DNA from: Treponema sp.
GTDB lineage: Bacteria; Spirochaetota; Spirochaetia; Treponematales; Breznakiellaceae
Assembly: GCA_009781635.1 (NCBI GenBank)
Contig: WQXU01000010.1
Location: 42,707-106,706, forward strand
DNA length: 64,000 nucleotides
Direction: 5' to 3'
Each line of letters opens with the position of its first letter. Position 1 is the first letter of the stretch. The notes beneath the pieces were generated by a model. It worked only from the letters and a program-made list of their open reading frames with translations. It was not told the DNA's origin and did not search any database. Of the stretch, positions 47,562-57,193 are shown one piece after another. The position numbers and the translations under genes were made by a program.

Positions 47562-48182
47562 CTATAATTCATCCCTGCTGGTTATGATCCTGCTTATTAA
47601 CCCGTAACTTACGGCTTCTGCGGCAGTCATCCAATAGTCGCGATCAGTATCTTTTTCTATCTGTTCTGCAGGATTGCCTGTTTCATCGGCAATAAGACAG
47701 TTTATTTTTGCACGTAATTTTTCCAGTTCTTTAGCGTGTATCTCAATGTCAGTGGCAACGCCGCGTATTCCGGAAAGGGGCTGGTGAATTAAATAATGGC
47801 TGTTTGGCAATCCTGCGCGCCGCTCTTTCGGAGATGCAAGCTGAATTATTGCCGCGGCGCTGGCGACAAGTCCCATGCCGATTGTCCACACCTGGGGTTT
47901 AACAAAACGGATCATATCAAAAATCGCATAACCTGCATCTGCATCTCCGCCGGGAGAATCTATAAAAATGCGAATGGGATCTGCGCTTATGTCTTCTAAA
48001 AGCAGAAGCTGACGTATGGTTTTCTCGGCTAATTCCTTGTTTATTTCTCCGGACAAAAGAATGGTCCGGGTCTTTAACATCCTTGCAGCAAGCGGATCTA
48101 TAGCCGGTGTTTTATTGTTGTCCTGATTTTCATCATCATCTTCATATAAAAATGGATTCATTAACTGGCCTCCATGGAACAT
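47562..48182 (-). CDS. clpP: ClpP-family protease
   Basis: RTILLSGEINKELAEKTIRQLLLLE, IFIDSPGGDADAGYAIFDMIRF, GLVASAAAIIQLAS, HYLIHQP. Confidence 0.9.
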   Translation of the reverse strand: MFHGGQLMNPFLYEDDDENQDNNKTPAIDPLAARMLKTRTILLSGEINKELAEKTIRQLLLLEDISADPIRIFIDSPGGDADAGYAIFDMIRFVKPQVWTIGMGLVASAAAIIQLASPKERRAGLPNSHYLIHQPLSGIRGVATDIEIHAKELEKLRAKINCLIADETGNPAEQIEKDTDRDYWMTAAEAVSYGLISRIITSRDEL

Positions 48183-48195
48183 AGTAACTTATGAT

Positions 48196-49368
48196 CTATT
48201 CCTTGTATACCCTTGGCACTCTTCTATTAATGTTGCAAGTTATTTCATAAGGAATGGTTCTTACAGCTTTTGCCAAATCTGCCGCGCTCTGCCTGATTAT
48301 TATTTCATCTGCAGTCTGCTGTCTGGAACCAAAAATTATAACTTCGTCCCAGCGCTGTACGCCTGGCTTTGGGCCAATATCAATACAGCACTGATCCATG
48401 CAGATTCGTCCCGCTACAGGGTATAACTCACCGCCAATTTCAACCTGCCATCTGCCGCTTGCAAGACGCGGAAATCCGTCGCCGTAACCTGTGGGAATAA
48501 TCGCTATAAATGTATCCTGCGCAACTGTCCAAGTTCTGCCGTAAGAAACAGTTTCACCCTTTTTTATTTTTTTTATTAATGTAACTGTGCTTTTTAATTC
48601 CATCACAGGTTCAATCTGCAAGGCCTTGAATTTTGACATTTTCTTAAGGCTGGCAAGCGGCAGTTCATATTCATCTGCGGCCTTATATCCGTAAAGCAGG
48701 ATACCCGGTCTGACCATATCAAACCATGCTTCCGGGTGCAGAATGACTGCGCCGGAATTAGCCGCATGAACAATTCCGGGATTGACACCGGCATTCTTAA
48801 TCGCAGCGATTGCTTTTTTAAAAAGTTTTAACTGCATTGCAGTGTAATTAATATCGTTTGAATCGGCCGAGTCTGAAACCGCCAAATGGGTGGCTGTCCC
48901 TGTCAATTCCAAAGCGGCGCATTTTTTTATATGTTTTGCAAGAGAGGCAGCTTCATTTACAGGACAGCCTATGCGCCCCATGCCGGTATCGATTTTTAAA
49001 TGAACCGGCAGCTTTATTTTTTTCTTGCCGGCCAGGCTATTTAAAATTGAAGTAAATTCAATATCTGATAAAAACGGGCTTAGCCTTGCTTCCAATATTT
49101 CCGGAATTTCATCCGGATGAGGCTGCGAAAACAGCAAAACAGGCGCTTTTATCCCTCCTTTTCTGAGTTCTATCCCCTCTTTAACAGTTGCCACCCCAAG
49201 GCAATAAGCCCCGTACTCAAGGCTTTTTTTGGCTATTTTCAGGGCCCCGTGTCCGTAGCCATTTGCCTTTACCGGCACGCAAATTCGCCTTTCCTTGCCG
49301 ATTCTTGCCTTAACGGCGTTTATATTATCTTTAAATCTGTTCAGGTATATTACAGCTTCCGTCCGCAT
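48196..49368 (-). CDS. alr: Alanine racemase
   Basis: ICVPVKANGYGHGALKIAKKSLEYG, HLKIDTGMGRIG, VRPGILLYGY, GRICMDQCCIDIG. Confidence 0.95.
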   Translation of the reverse strand: MRTEAVIYLNRFKDNINAVKARIGKERRICVPVKANGYGHGALKIAKKSLEYGAYCLGVATVKEGIELRKGGIKAPVLLFSQPHPDEIPEILEARLSPFLSDIEFTSILNSLAGKKKIKLPVHLKIDTGMGRIGCPVNEAASLAKHIKKCAALELTGTATHLAVSDSADSNDINYTAMQLKLFKKAIAAIKNAGVNPGIVHAANSGAVILHPEAWFDMVRPGILLYGYKAADEYELPLASLKKMSKFKALQIEPVMELKSTVTLIKKIKKGETVSYGRTWTVAQDTFIAIIPTGYGDGFPRLASGRWQVEIGGELYPVAGRICMDQCCIDIGPKPGVQRWDEVIIFGSRQQTADEIIIRQSAADLAKAVRTIPYEITCNINRRVPRVYKE

Positions 49369-49438
49369 ATCAACATAATATCAGATAATAATAGTTTAAA
49401 AAAGTTGATTCTATGCCTGTTCATGTGGTATATTAATA

Positions 49439-50965
49439 ATGGGTATGTATGCTAAAAAAATAGTATATTTTTTATTAATTCTCATTTTTGCAGTCATTTT
49501 CAGCAGTTGCGAAGACTCTCTTTTCCCGTCTGCGGGCAGCTATAAAATTAACATATTAGTTAATAATGTTACGCTGGACGATTGTTCCTTTGCAAGATCA
49601 AGCGATAAAATACGTCCCTTTTTTGAAGAATCTGTTACCAATGACAAGGATATAACAGCTCTTATTGTTTTCCTGAGGGATTCCATGGGCGATGTTGCCG
49701 GTCAAAGGGTAATTTATACTCTTTCAAAAGATGAAGTGTCAGATGAAGATATCATTTTTGTTGTTGAAAGCCTGGACGATAACCTGCCGTTTTTTCCGCT
49801 GCCCGGCAATTTGAGTATGGGCAGATATACTTTTGTTTCCAATATTATGAGCGGTAAAAATATACTGCAGCGAACAGAAAAACCCATTTACTATTTAAGC
49901 GCTAATTCATTTGCCTATGAAGGTATCAGTGTATACCTTCCCGGTATTACGGAAAACTCTCACCTTGTGCCGAAAGACGCTGTATTAATGCTTGAAGCAA
50001 ATCTGGACTTTGATAAAAATCTGGATCCCTACATTATATGGTATGACGGCAGAAGGGTAATCGGCGAAGGGAAATACTCTGAAGGTTCAGGGCAATTTTT
50101 CTGGAAAGCGCCCGAACAAAGCGGTTTCTTTACGCTGCGCGCCGAGATTTTTCCGGCGGTTAATTTTGACGGACTTGTTGGTTATAAAAAAGGAATATCG
50201 GTTCTTGTTTCTTCTACGGAAATGGATATTAATCTTGTTGCCGAGGATATACCGAATCTTTTACACTGGTATACATTTGAAGGTAATCTGTACGATTCAA
50301 AAATAACTGACGCTGCAGAGCGCGCTCTAATTCCTTCTTCCGGGAATAATTCAAGATGGATGGGCGCCAACGGAACCTATGGGCTTGCTACCGGCTATAA
50401 CAATATTATGCATTTGCCGAAGGTTTCTGTTTTGAACAGGGCAATGGAAAACTGGCAGGCTTTATTCAGGTTTATGCCTGTAAATGACGGCGGATTATTT
50501 TCTGTACAGCTTGATTCATCCAATAATACCAATATGCATTTGTCAATGCATGGCCGCAGTCTTATATTAACACTGGAATCGCCTTCCAAAACTGAATCGC
50601 AAATTTTAGAATTGCCGGATGAACCAAACAATAATGTCATTGACAGATTCCTTACTGCAGCTGTAAATTTTTCAATCAGGCCGGGCTGGTTATCTGCACA
50701 TATCAGTTTTTTGGATAATATTATTAATGACACCCTGGCTTTGGAACCCATTACCCTGGAAATAAAAGCCGGAGATGCGTTTCAGATTCTGCTTGGTTTC
50801 CTGCATGAAGTTACAGAAGAGCTTTCTGATGAGGCGCCGGAAAGCGAAAATTTTCTCCCTGAACTAACTGCGCTTTGGGATGAGTTTGCATTATATTATA
50901 TGCCGTCAACGGATATTTTAATTGCTGAAGCAGAATTAATTGCAAACGAAAATGATGGCTCCTAG
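49439..50965 (+). CDS. Hypothetical lipoprotein with LamG/ConA-like C-terminal region
   Basis: Lipobox VIFSSC; LLHWYTFEGNLYDSKITDAAERAL. Confidence 0.55.
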   Translation: MGMYAKKIVYFLLILIFAVIFSSCEDSLFPSAGSYKINILVNNVTLDDCSFARSSDKIRPFFEESVTNDKDITALIVFLRDSMGDVAGQRVIYTLSKDEVSDEDIIFVVESLDDNLPFFPLPGNLSMGRYTFVSNIMSGKNILQRTEKPIYYLSANSFAYEGISVYLPGITENSHLVPKDAVLMLEANLDFDKNLDPYIIWYDGRRVIGEGKYSEGSGQFFWKAPEQSGFFTLRAEIFPAVNFDGLVGYKKGISVLVSSTEMDINLVAEDIPNLLHWYTFEGNLYDSKITDAAERALIPSSGNNSRWMGANGTYGLATGYNNIMHLPKVSVLNRAMENWQALFRFMPVNDGGLFSVQLDSSNNTNMHLSMHGRSLILTLESPSKTESQILELPDEPNNNVIDRFLTAAVNFSIRPGWLSAHISFLDNIINDTLALEPITLEIKAGDAFQILLGFLHEVTEELSDEAPESENFLPELTALWDEFALYYMPSTDILIAEAELIANENDGS

Positions 50966-51611
50966 ATTTTTAAGTACAGTTATTCCGCTTACCCTTATAA
51001 TTTTTATTTCATGCGCAGGTCAAAATAGCAATGTATTTACTCCCGTTCCGGATTTTACAATTTATGAATTAGATGATTTTCCTATTGATAATATAGGCAG
51101 CATTATAGACAGCAGAAATATGCCGGAATGGCTCCGTGCCTATATTTACGGCGGGAATGAATTTGTTGAAGAGCTTGATAATTATAAAAATAAATATGCA
51201 TTTGTGGCAGTTAATAGAGGAATTAATCTTGCGCAATTAAATAAATGGGCGGAAAATATTTCCGCAAGGTTTGATTTTCCTGCGCTGGCAGCGGAAAGAA
51301 TAGAAAAAAGAATGGTATCGTCAGCTACGCTTTATCCCGATGATGAATATGGATTATTTTTTGAGACGATGATTAAAAATGCATATAACAGCGAATATCC
51401 CGGCGTTGAGAAAGAAGACTCTCATTGGATAAGGGTCAGAGCGGAATCTGAGGAAAATTATATGTACTTTGTTTTAATGATAATTGACAGAACGGCGATG
51501 CAGTCAATAATAAGGAATATGTTTGCAAGATCCGGCGCCCGGATAAATTATTCCGGGAATCAGGCCAATGCAGTAAACCGCCTAAGGCAGACTTTCTTTG
51601 AGGGTTTTTAA
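50952..51611 (+). CDS. Hypothetical lipoprotein
   Basis: MMAPRFLSTVIPLTLIIFISCAG lipobox. Confidence 0.6.
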   Translation: MMAPRFLSTVIPLTLIIFISCAGQNSNVFTPVPDFTIYELDDFPIDNIGSIIDSRNMPEWLRAYIYGGNEFVEELDNYKNKYAFVAVNRGINLAQLNKWAENISARFDFPALAAERIEKRMVSSATLYPDDEYGLFFETMIKNAYNSEYPGVEKEDSHWIRVRAESEENYMYFVLMIIDRTAMQSIIRNMFARSGARINYSGNQANAVNRLRQTFFEGF

Positions 51612-51613
51612 AT

Positions 51614-52270
51614 ATGGAATTAATTTTTATGTATTTTTTCTTAGTACTGTCTTTATTTATTTTCTGGTGTATTAATGAAAAAGTTGGAATACAGCTTGGT
51701 ATTGTTTTAGCTCTTTTAGCATGGATAGTTTTGATTTATTCACACTTTAAAGAGCTTGTCCCTGTTAATATTGATCTTAAATGGATTATTATCGCAGTTA
51801 TTTTCTGCGGTTATTTTTTCCTGCGTAACAAAATTGATGCGCTTATTTCCAGAGGCGGCTTTCGGGCGTATACGATTACTACTGCTGCAGTTTCATTTAT
51901 AATGATCCTTTACAGGCCGGGCTGGGAGTTTGTAATACCCGGCGGATGTCTGCTTGGGCTTGGTATAGGTTACTGTTTAAATAAACGTTATGTTGGTTTT
52001 GCAAGCGCCGCTTATTTACAGAGAGAAGGAAGTAAAAAATACTTAACAATGGCTGCGCGGTTTCTTCTGGGGATTGCAGTGCTTGCGGTAATAGTAATCA
52101 GGGTTAATATAGTCATACATCAGCTTTCTGAAAGCCAAAATGCCGCGCTGTATTGTTTTCTCTGTTATGCGGTTACATGCCTGTGGATTTCTATTGCAGC
52201 TCCCTGGGTCTTTACCAAATTACATCTTGCAGGAACAGTTCAGGTTCCTGCAGAACCCTGGAAGCCATAA
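51614..52270 (+). CDS. Hypothetical multi-pass membrane protein
   Basis: Hydrophobic helices; TAATG overlap with mnmE. Confidence 0.6.
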   Translation: MELIFMYFFLVLSLFIFWCINEKVGIQLGIVLALLAWIVLIYSHFKELVPVNIDLKWIIIAVIFCGYFFLRNKIDALISRGGFRAYTITTAAVSFIMILYRPGWEFVIPGGCLLGLGIGYCLNKRYVGFASAAYLQREGSKKYLTMAARFLLGIAVLAVIVIRVNIVIHQLSESQNAALYCFLCYAVTCLWISIAAPWVFTKLHLAGTVQVPAEPWKP

Positions 52271-53697
52271 TGACAGGTGAGGCTTCCAAAATTTCCTACG
52301 GTGATGAGTCGCCCATTGCAGCTTTTGCAACCGCTCCGGGGAACAGCGCTCTTACCCTAATCCGGTGTTCCGGGAAAGGCGTAATAGAGATGTTTTCACA
52401 GGTTTTTACTCCGGCAGGAAAGAAATCTTCGGAAGGGAAAGCGCATCTTGAAAACGCCGGCGGAAACACTGTCATCCACGGCTGGATCGTTGCAGCTAAC
52501 GAAAAAATAGACGAAGTGCTTGTTTCCTTATTCCGCGCTCCAAGGAGTTATACCGGCGAAGACAGCCTTGACATTTGCTGCCACGGCGGTTCGTCAGCCG
52601 GAAAGGCCGTAATGGCTGCTCTTAAGAGCGCTGGTTTCCGCGATGCATTGCCGGGAGAATTTACTTTCCGCGCTTTTATTAACGGTAAACTGGATCTTAC
52701 CCGCTGCGAATCTGTAATGGAACTTGTCAGCGCAAAAACCGACGCAGGCCGCCGTCATGCTGTTTCGCGGCTTATGGGTTCCATTGAAAAAGAGATTAAC
52801 GGAATAAAGAGCAGGCTTGTGCAGGTTCTTGCCGGCGCAGAAATATTTCTTGACTATTCTGAAGATGAGATCGGCGCCGATGCAAATGAAATTGCAGGCA
52901 TACTTCCGTACAAGGACATTGCGCTGGAAGCTTTGGAGCAGCTAAAAAAATTGTCTGCATCCTGGCAGCTTGAACGCATCTATCAGGAAGGGATTACGCT
53001 TGTTATTGCAGGCCGCCCGAATGCAGGCAAATCAAGCCTTTTTAATTTACTCCTAAAAGAAGACCGCGCAATTGTAACTGAAATGCCGGGGACAACCCGC
53101 GACTGGATAGAGGCATTTGTATCTATCGAAGGAATTCCGGTTCGTCTTGTAGACACAGCCGGCTTGCGTGATGCTTCCGACTCTGTTGAAAAAATCGGCG
53201 TAGAGCGCAGCCGCAAATTACTGCAGGAAGCTGAAATCGTTCTGTATTTAATAGACGGAGCATACGGATTAACAAACGAGGATAAGGAATTTATCTGCGG
53301 CCTGACATGCGAAGCTCGTCTTGTTGCCTGGAGTAAATGCGACATTGCCTTACCGCCTCAGCCTTTTCCGTTAAATGATATTTCCCCGTTAAGCGTCAGC
53401 GCGAAAACCGGTGAAGGTTTGATTGAACTTTACAAGGCAATCGCTTCAGCTGTTTTACTGCAGACAGCCGCAGAACAAGGCGTTTCGCTTGGTACGAAAA
53501 GACAAAAAACACTTGTTGATTCTGCGTGCGCTGCTCTTGAGGAAGCTCTTGCAATGGCGGAATCGGAAGGCAGCGAACTTGATTTAATTGCGCCGCTATT
53601 AAGGGAAGCTGTCAGCCTGCTTGGTGAAATAACAGGAGAGGTTTCTACAGCCGATATTCTGGAAGAAATGTTCAGCCGGTTTTGTGTAGGAAAATAA
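52270..53697 (+). CDS. mnmE: tRNA modification GTPase MnmE
   Basis: IAAFATAPGNSALTLIRCSG, VIAGRPNAGKSSLFNLLLKEDRAIVTEMPGTTRDWIEA, C-terminal ILEEMFSRFCVGK; start at 52270. Confidence 0.96.
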   Translation: MTGEASKISYGDESPIAAFATAPGNSALTLIRCSGKGVIEMFSQVFTPAGKKSSEGKAHLENAGGNTVIHGWIVAANEKIDEVLVSLFRAPRSYTGEDSLDICCHGGSSAGKAVMAALKSAGFRDALPGEFTFRAFINGKLDLTRCESVMELVSAKTDAGRRHAVSRLMGSIEKEINGIKSRLVQVLAGAEIFLDYSEDEIGADANEIAGILPYKDIALEALEQLKKLSASWQLERIYQEGITLVIAGRPNAGKSSLFNLLLKEDRAIVTEMPGTTRDWIEAFVSIEGIPVRLVDTAGLRDASDSVEKIGVERSRKLLQEAEIVLYLIDGAYGLTNEDKEFICGLTCEARLVAWSKCDIALPPQPFPLNDISPLSVSAKTGEGLIELYKAIASAVLLQTAAEQGVSLGTKRQKTLVDSACAALEEALAMAESEGSELDLIAPLLREAVSLLGEITGEVSTADILEEMFSRFCVGK

Positions 53698-53769
53698 CTT
53701 TTAAATATATTTCCGGCAAATTAATAATTGACAAATCAATTAAATAATGTATAAAATAAAACAAATAAA

Positions 53770-53875
53770 ACTGAGCAGGCGATAAACTTCTCTCTTAAAG
53801 AGAGACAGATTTATGGGGCCGGGCCGCCGTGTTGCGGCAACGGGTGAGTATTATACGCATCTGTGGGACGGTAAA
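53770..53875 (+). ncRNA. NiCo (czcD-motif) riboswitch aptamer
   Basis: actgagcaggc ... gggccgggccgcc..gcggcaac.ggtgagtattatacgcatctgtgggacggt matches recalled conserved elements of the NiCo class (ACUGAGCAGGC, GCCGGGC, GCGGCAAC, GAUUACACGC-CAUCUGUGGGACAGU); upstream of a CDF transporter. Confidence 0.85.
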
Positions 53876-53897
53876 ATGTTCCATAGATGCTTTTTTT
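53857..53897 (+). terminator. Riboswitch expression-platform terminator
   Basis: gcatctgtgg / ccatagatgc stem then TTTTTTT; the 5' arm lies within the aptamer. Confidence 0.8.
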
Positions 53898-53920
53898 ATG
53901 GAATTTTTAAGGATGTCATT

Positions 53921-54784
53921 ATGACAAAAGTTAAGGCACAGATTTTAGAGGGTGTTCTGTCAGTTATTATTAATGCTGTTTTATTCGGTATTAAATTCTG
54001 GGCAGGTTTATTAACAGGATCAATCGCATTAATAGCGGACGCATGGCATACATTATCGGATTCGCTTACTTCCGTATTTGTAATATTCTCCGTTAAATTG
54101 ACAACAAAAAAACCTGACAAACAGCATCCCTTCGGGCATGGACGCTGGGAACAAATATCATCAATATTTATTTCCTTTGTTCTTGGAATTATCGCTTATG
54201 ATTTTATGATTAATTCAATAGAGAGATTCAGAAACAAAGAGAGTGTTATATACGGAACGCTTGCAATTGTTGTAACTGCAGTTTCAATAGTTGTAAAGGA
54301 ACTGCTGGCTCAGTACTCATTTTATCTTGGCCGTAAAACAGATAATGTTATTTTAAGAGCGGACGGCTGGCATCATCGTTCGGATTCGCTTTCATCGGTA
54401 GTTGTTTTAATCGGCATTTTAATTACGAAATTCACAGTGCAAATATGGTGGATGGACAGCGTTCTTGGAATGTTCTGCGCATTGGCAATTTTCTATGCCG
54501 CCTTTGAAATTATGAAAGAATCAATTTCTAAGTTATTGGGAGAGGAGCCAAAACAGGATTTAATTGATAAAATAATCGCAGAGATAAAAATTTTGTATAG
54601 TGACGATCTGCAGATACATCATTTTCACCTGCATAATTATATATCGCATAAAGAACTGACTTTTCATATAAGACTTGAAAAAAATATGACTATCGAAAAC
54701 GGACACAACCTGGCATCTGTCTTTGAGAAAATGATTGAAGAAAAATTTGATATGACAGCGACAATACATATTGAACCAATGTAA
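53921..54784 (+). CDS. Cation diffusion facilitator family transporter
   Basis: TGSIALIADAWHTLSDSLTSVFVIF...KQHPFGHGRWEQISS...RADGWHHRSDSLSS; ATG at 53921 with aagga upstream. Confidence 0.95.
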   Translation: MTKVKAQILEGVLSVIINAVLFGIKFWAGLLTGSIALIADAWHTLSDSLTSVFVIFSVKLTTKKPDKQHPFGHGRWEQISSIFISFVLGIIAYDFMINSIERFRNKESVIYGTLAIVVTAVSIVVKELLAQYSFYLGRKTDNVILRADGWHHRSDSLSSVVVLIGILITKFTVQIWWMDSVLGMFCALAIFYAAFEIMKESISKLLGEEPKQDLIDKIIAEIKILYSDDLQIHHFHLHNYISHKELTFHIRLEKNMTIENGHNLASVFEKMIEEKFDMTATIHIEPM

Positions 54785-54802
54785 TTTAATAAGGATTGTA
54801 TT

Positions 54803-55417
54803 ATGGACAAGGGACGTAAAAAATTTTCATTGCTGCCTGTATTAATAATAATTGTGTGTCTGTTTCTTGTATTAATTATAGCAGTCACATGGATAGCGGC
54901 AAGAAAGCCGCTGGTTGTAAAACAATTAATAGAGACTAATATAAGCACTGTTGTAAAGGAAATTCTGCCTGTTTCCGAATATGTCTGCCTTGTTTATAAT
55001 TATCAGTCAATTACCCAAAGAGCGTATAATCCCGGCAACTGGCTTAATGCGCGTAACCTGCTTATTGTCCTTGACGGCAGCATCAAATTTGGTTTTAACT
55101 GCGGTGATATCGAAGTAAAAGAAGCCGGCTCATGGCTTACATTTCATATGCCGCCGATTAAGATCCTTGCCCATGAACAGTATCCGGAGCGCGCAAGATC
55201 ATATGAACTTGCGGGGGGAGGCATTCTTCCGCGGGCTGTAAGGCCGCAGGAGATACTTGATTTATTAGGTGACACAAAAATTGATCAGGAAAAAGCGGCG
55301 GAAGAAAATGAAGAATTGATTAAGCAGGCGCGTGAATCCGCAGAAGCGCTTTTCAGGCCTTTAATTGAATTGAATCCGTCAATAAGAGGCAGATATTTAA
55401 TTTCCTTTGTCTGGTAG
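54803..55417 (+). CDS. DUF4230-like membrane-anchored protein
   Basis: N-terminal TM; QLIETNISTVVKEILPVSEYVCLVYNYQ...LLIVLDGSIKFGFN. Confidence 0.6.
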   Translation: MDKGRKKFSLLPVLIIIVCLFLVLIIAVTWIAARKPLVVKQLIETNISTVVKEILPVSEYVCLVYNYQSITQRAYNPGNWLNARNLLIVLDGSIKFGFNCGDIEVKEAGSWLTFHMPPIKILAHEQYPERARSYELAGGGILPRAVRPQEILDLLGDTKIDQEKAAEENEELIKQARESAEALFRPLIELNPSIRGRYLISFVW

Positions 55418-55423
55418 AATTTC

Positions 55424-57190
55424 ATGGACTACGACTGCATTGTAATCGGCGGCGGTCATGCCGGAATTGAAGCGTCCCTTGCAGTTTCGCGTCTTGGGTT
55501 TTCCGCCCTTCTAATCACCCAGAATCCGGATAAAATCGGAGCGCTTTCATGCAACCCTGCGATTGGCGGGCTGTCAAAGGGCAACATTGTGCGGGAGATT
55601 GACGCGCTTGGCGGCGAGATGGCAAACCTGATAGATGCAACAATGATCCAGTACCGTGTGCTTAACCGTTCCCGCGGCCCGGCTGTGCAGGCGCCAAGAG
55701 CGCAGGCGGACAAGCTTGCATATCAGACTGCTGCCCGTTCTGTTCTTGAAAAACAAAAAAACCTGAAAATATTTATGGATACGGTTAGGGCTTTGATTAC
55801 CGAAGGCGATACTGCCGGAAACAACAGGGCAAAAATTGCAGGCGTTATCACAAGCCGCGGACATCGCATAACAGCGCGTACAGTAATTCTCGCCGCAGGT
55901 ACGTTTATGGAAGGGAAAATATTTATCGGCGAATATGATGCACCGGAGGGAAGACTTGGCGAAGAAGCGGCGGCGGGACTTGGCGCTTCTCTGCGGCGGC
56001 TTGGATTTCCTGTGGGAAGGCTTAAGACAGGCACTCCCGCGCGTATTTCTGACAGTTCAATTGATTTTTCCGTAATGGAAAAACAGGACGGAGAAGAAAT
56101 GTATCCGTTTTCCATTGATGCGCAGACAGATACTGTAATTGAAAAGCCTTCATTGCCTTGCTGGATTACTTACACAACATCAAAGACGCATGAAATAATC
56201 AGGGCGAATATAAGCCGCTCGCCCTTATACGGCGGGAAAATAACCGGCACAGGCGCGCGTTATTGTCCATCTATCGAAGATAAGGTTGTCCGCTTTCCCG
56301 GGCGGGAGCGCCATCATATTTTTATAGAGCCGGAAGGACTTTCAACTAACGAAATGTACTTAAACGGCGCGTCCACTTCGCTGCCGGAAGATGTGCAGCG
56401 CAGTTTTATTAACAGTATTCCCGGTCTTGAAAAAGCTCATATTGTCCGTCCCGGTTATGCTGTTGAGTATGATTACATTGATCCATTGGATCTGTATCCA
56501 TCGCTTGAATCTAAACGCCTTTCAGGTTTTTTTTCGGCAGGGCAGACCAATGGCAGTTCCGGTTATGAAGAAGCCGCCGCTCAGGGACTTATTGCAGGCA
56601 TTAATGCCGTGATGAAAATGCAGGGACGTCCGCCTCTGATATTGGGGCGCGCGGAAGCTTATACAGGCGTACTTGTAGACGATCTTACAACCCTGGGAAC
56701 AAAGGAACCTTACCGCATGTTTACAAGCCGCGCGGAACACAGGCTTATGCTGCGCCACGATACGGCGGACACAAGGCTTACTCCAAAGGGACGCGATGCA
56801 GGCCTTATAGACAGCAGCCGATGGGAACGCTTTCTGGAAAAGACAAAAACGTTAGACGAAATTAAAGAACTGCTTGAAAAGCGAAAACCTGCGGCTGCTA
56901 CGGATACCGCCTTAGCGGCATATCCGCCTGAGCTTGTAGAAAGAGCGCTGCTCGATAAAAAATACGCAGGTTATATAGAGAAGGAAATCCGCTTTGCCGC
57001 AAAAGCCGCAAAAATGGATGCCATCAAACTGAATCCGGATCTGGATTATACTGCAATCACTGGGCTTTCTTCCGAGGCAAGGGAAAAGCTTAATACCGTA
57101 AAACCGCTCAATGTAGGCCAGGCAGCGCGAATACCCGGTGTCCGGCAGGGTGATGTTGCGCTGTTAATAATTTTATCGAATAAAAGGTAG
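55424..57190 (+). CDS. mnmG: tRNA uridine-5-carboxymethylaminomethyl modification enzyme MnmG
   Basis: [62 protein letters not shown]. Confidence 0.97.
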   Translation: MDYDCIVIGGGHAGIEASLAVSRLGFSALLITQNPDKIGALSCNPAIGGLSKGNIVREIDALGGEMANLIDATMIQYRVLNRSRGPAVQAPRAQADKLAYQTAARSVLEKQKNLKIFMDTVRALITEGDTAGNNRAKIAGVITSRGHRITARTVILAAGTFMEGKIFIGEYDAPEGRLGEEAAAGLGASLRRLGFPVGRLKTGTPARISDSSIDFSVMEKQDGEEMYPFSIDAQTDTVIEKPSLPCWITYTTSKTHEIIRANISRSPLYGGKITGTGARYCPSIEDKVVRFPGRERHHIFIEPEGLSTNEMYLNGASTSLPEDVQRSFINSIPGLEKAHIVRPGYAVEYDYIDPLDLYPSLESKRLSGFFSAGQTNGSSGYEEAAAQGLIAGINAVMKMQGRPPLILGRAEAYTGVLVDDLTTLGTKEPYRMFTSRAEHRLMLRHDTADTRLTPKGRDAGLIDSSRWERFLEKTKTLDEIKELLEKRKPAAATDTALAAYPPELVERALLDKKYAGYIEKEIRFAAKAAKMDAIKLNPDLDYTAITGLSSEAREKLNTVKPLNVGQAARIPGVRQGDVALLIILSNKR

Positions 57191-57193
57191 GAC

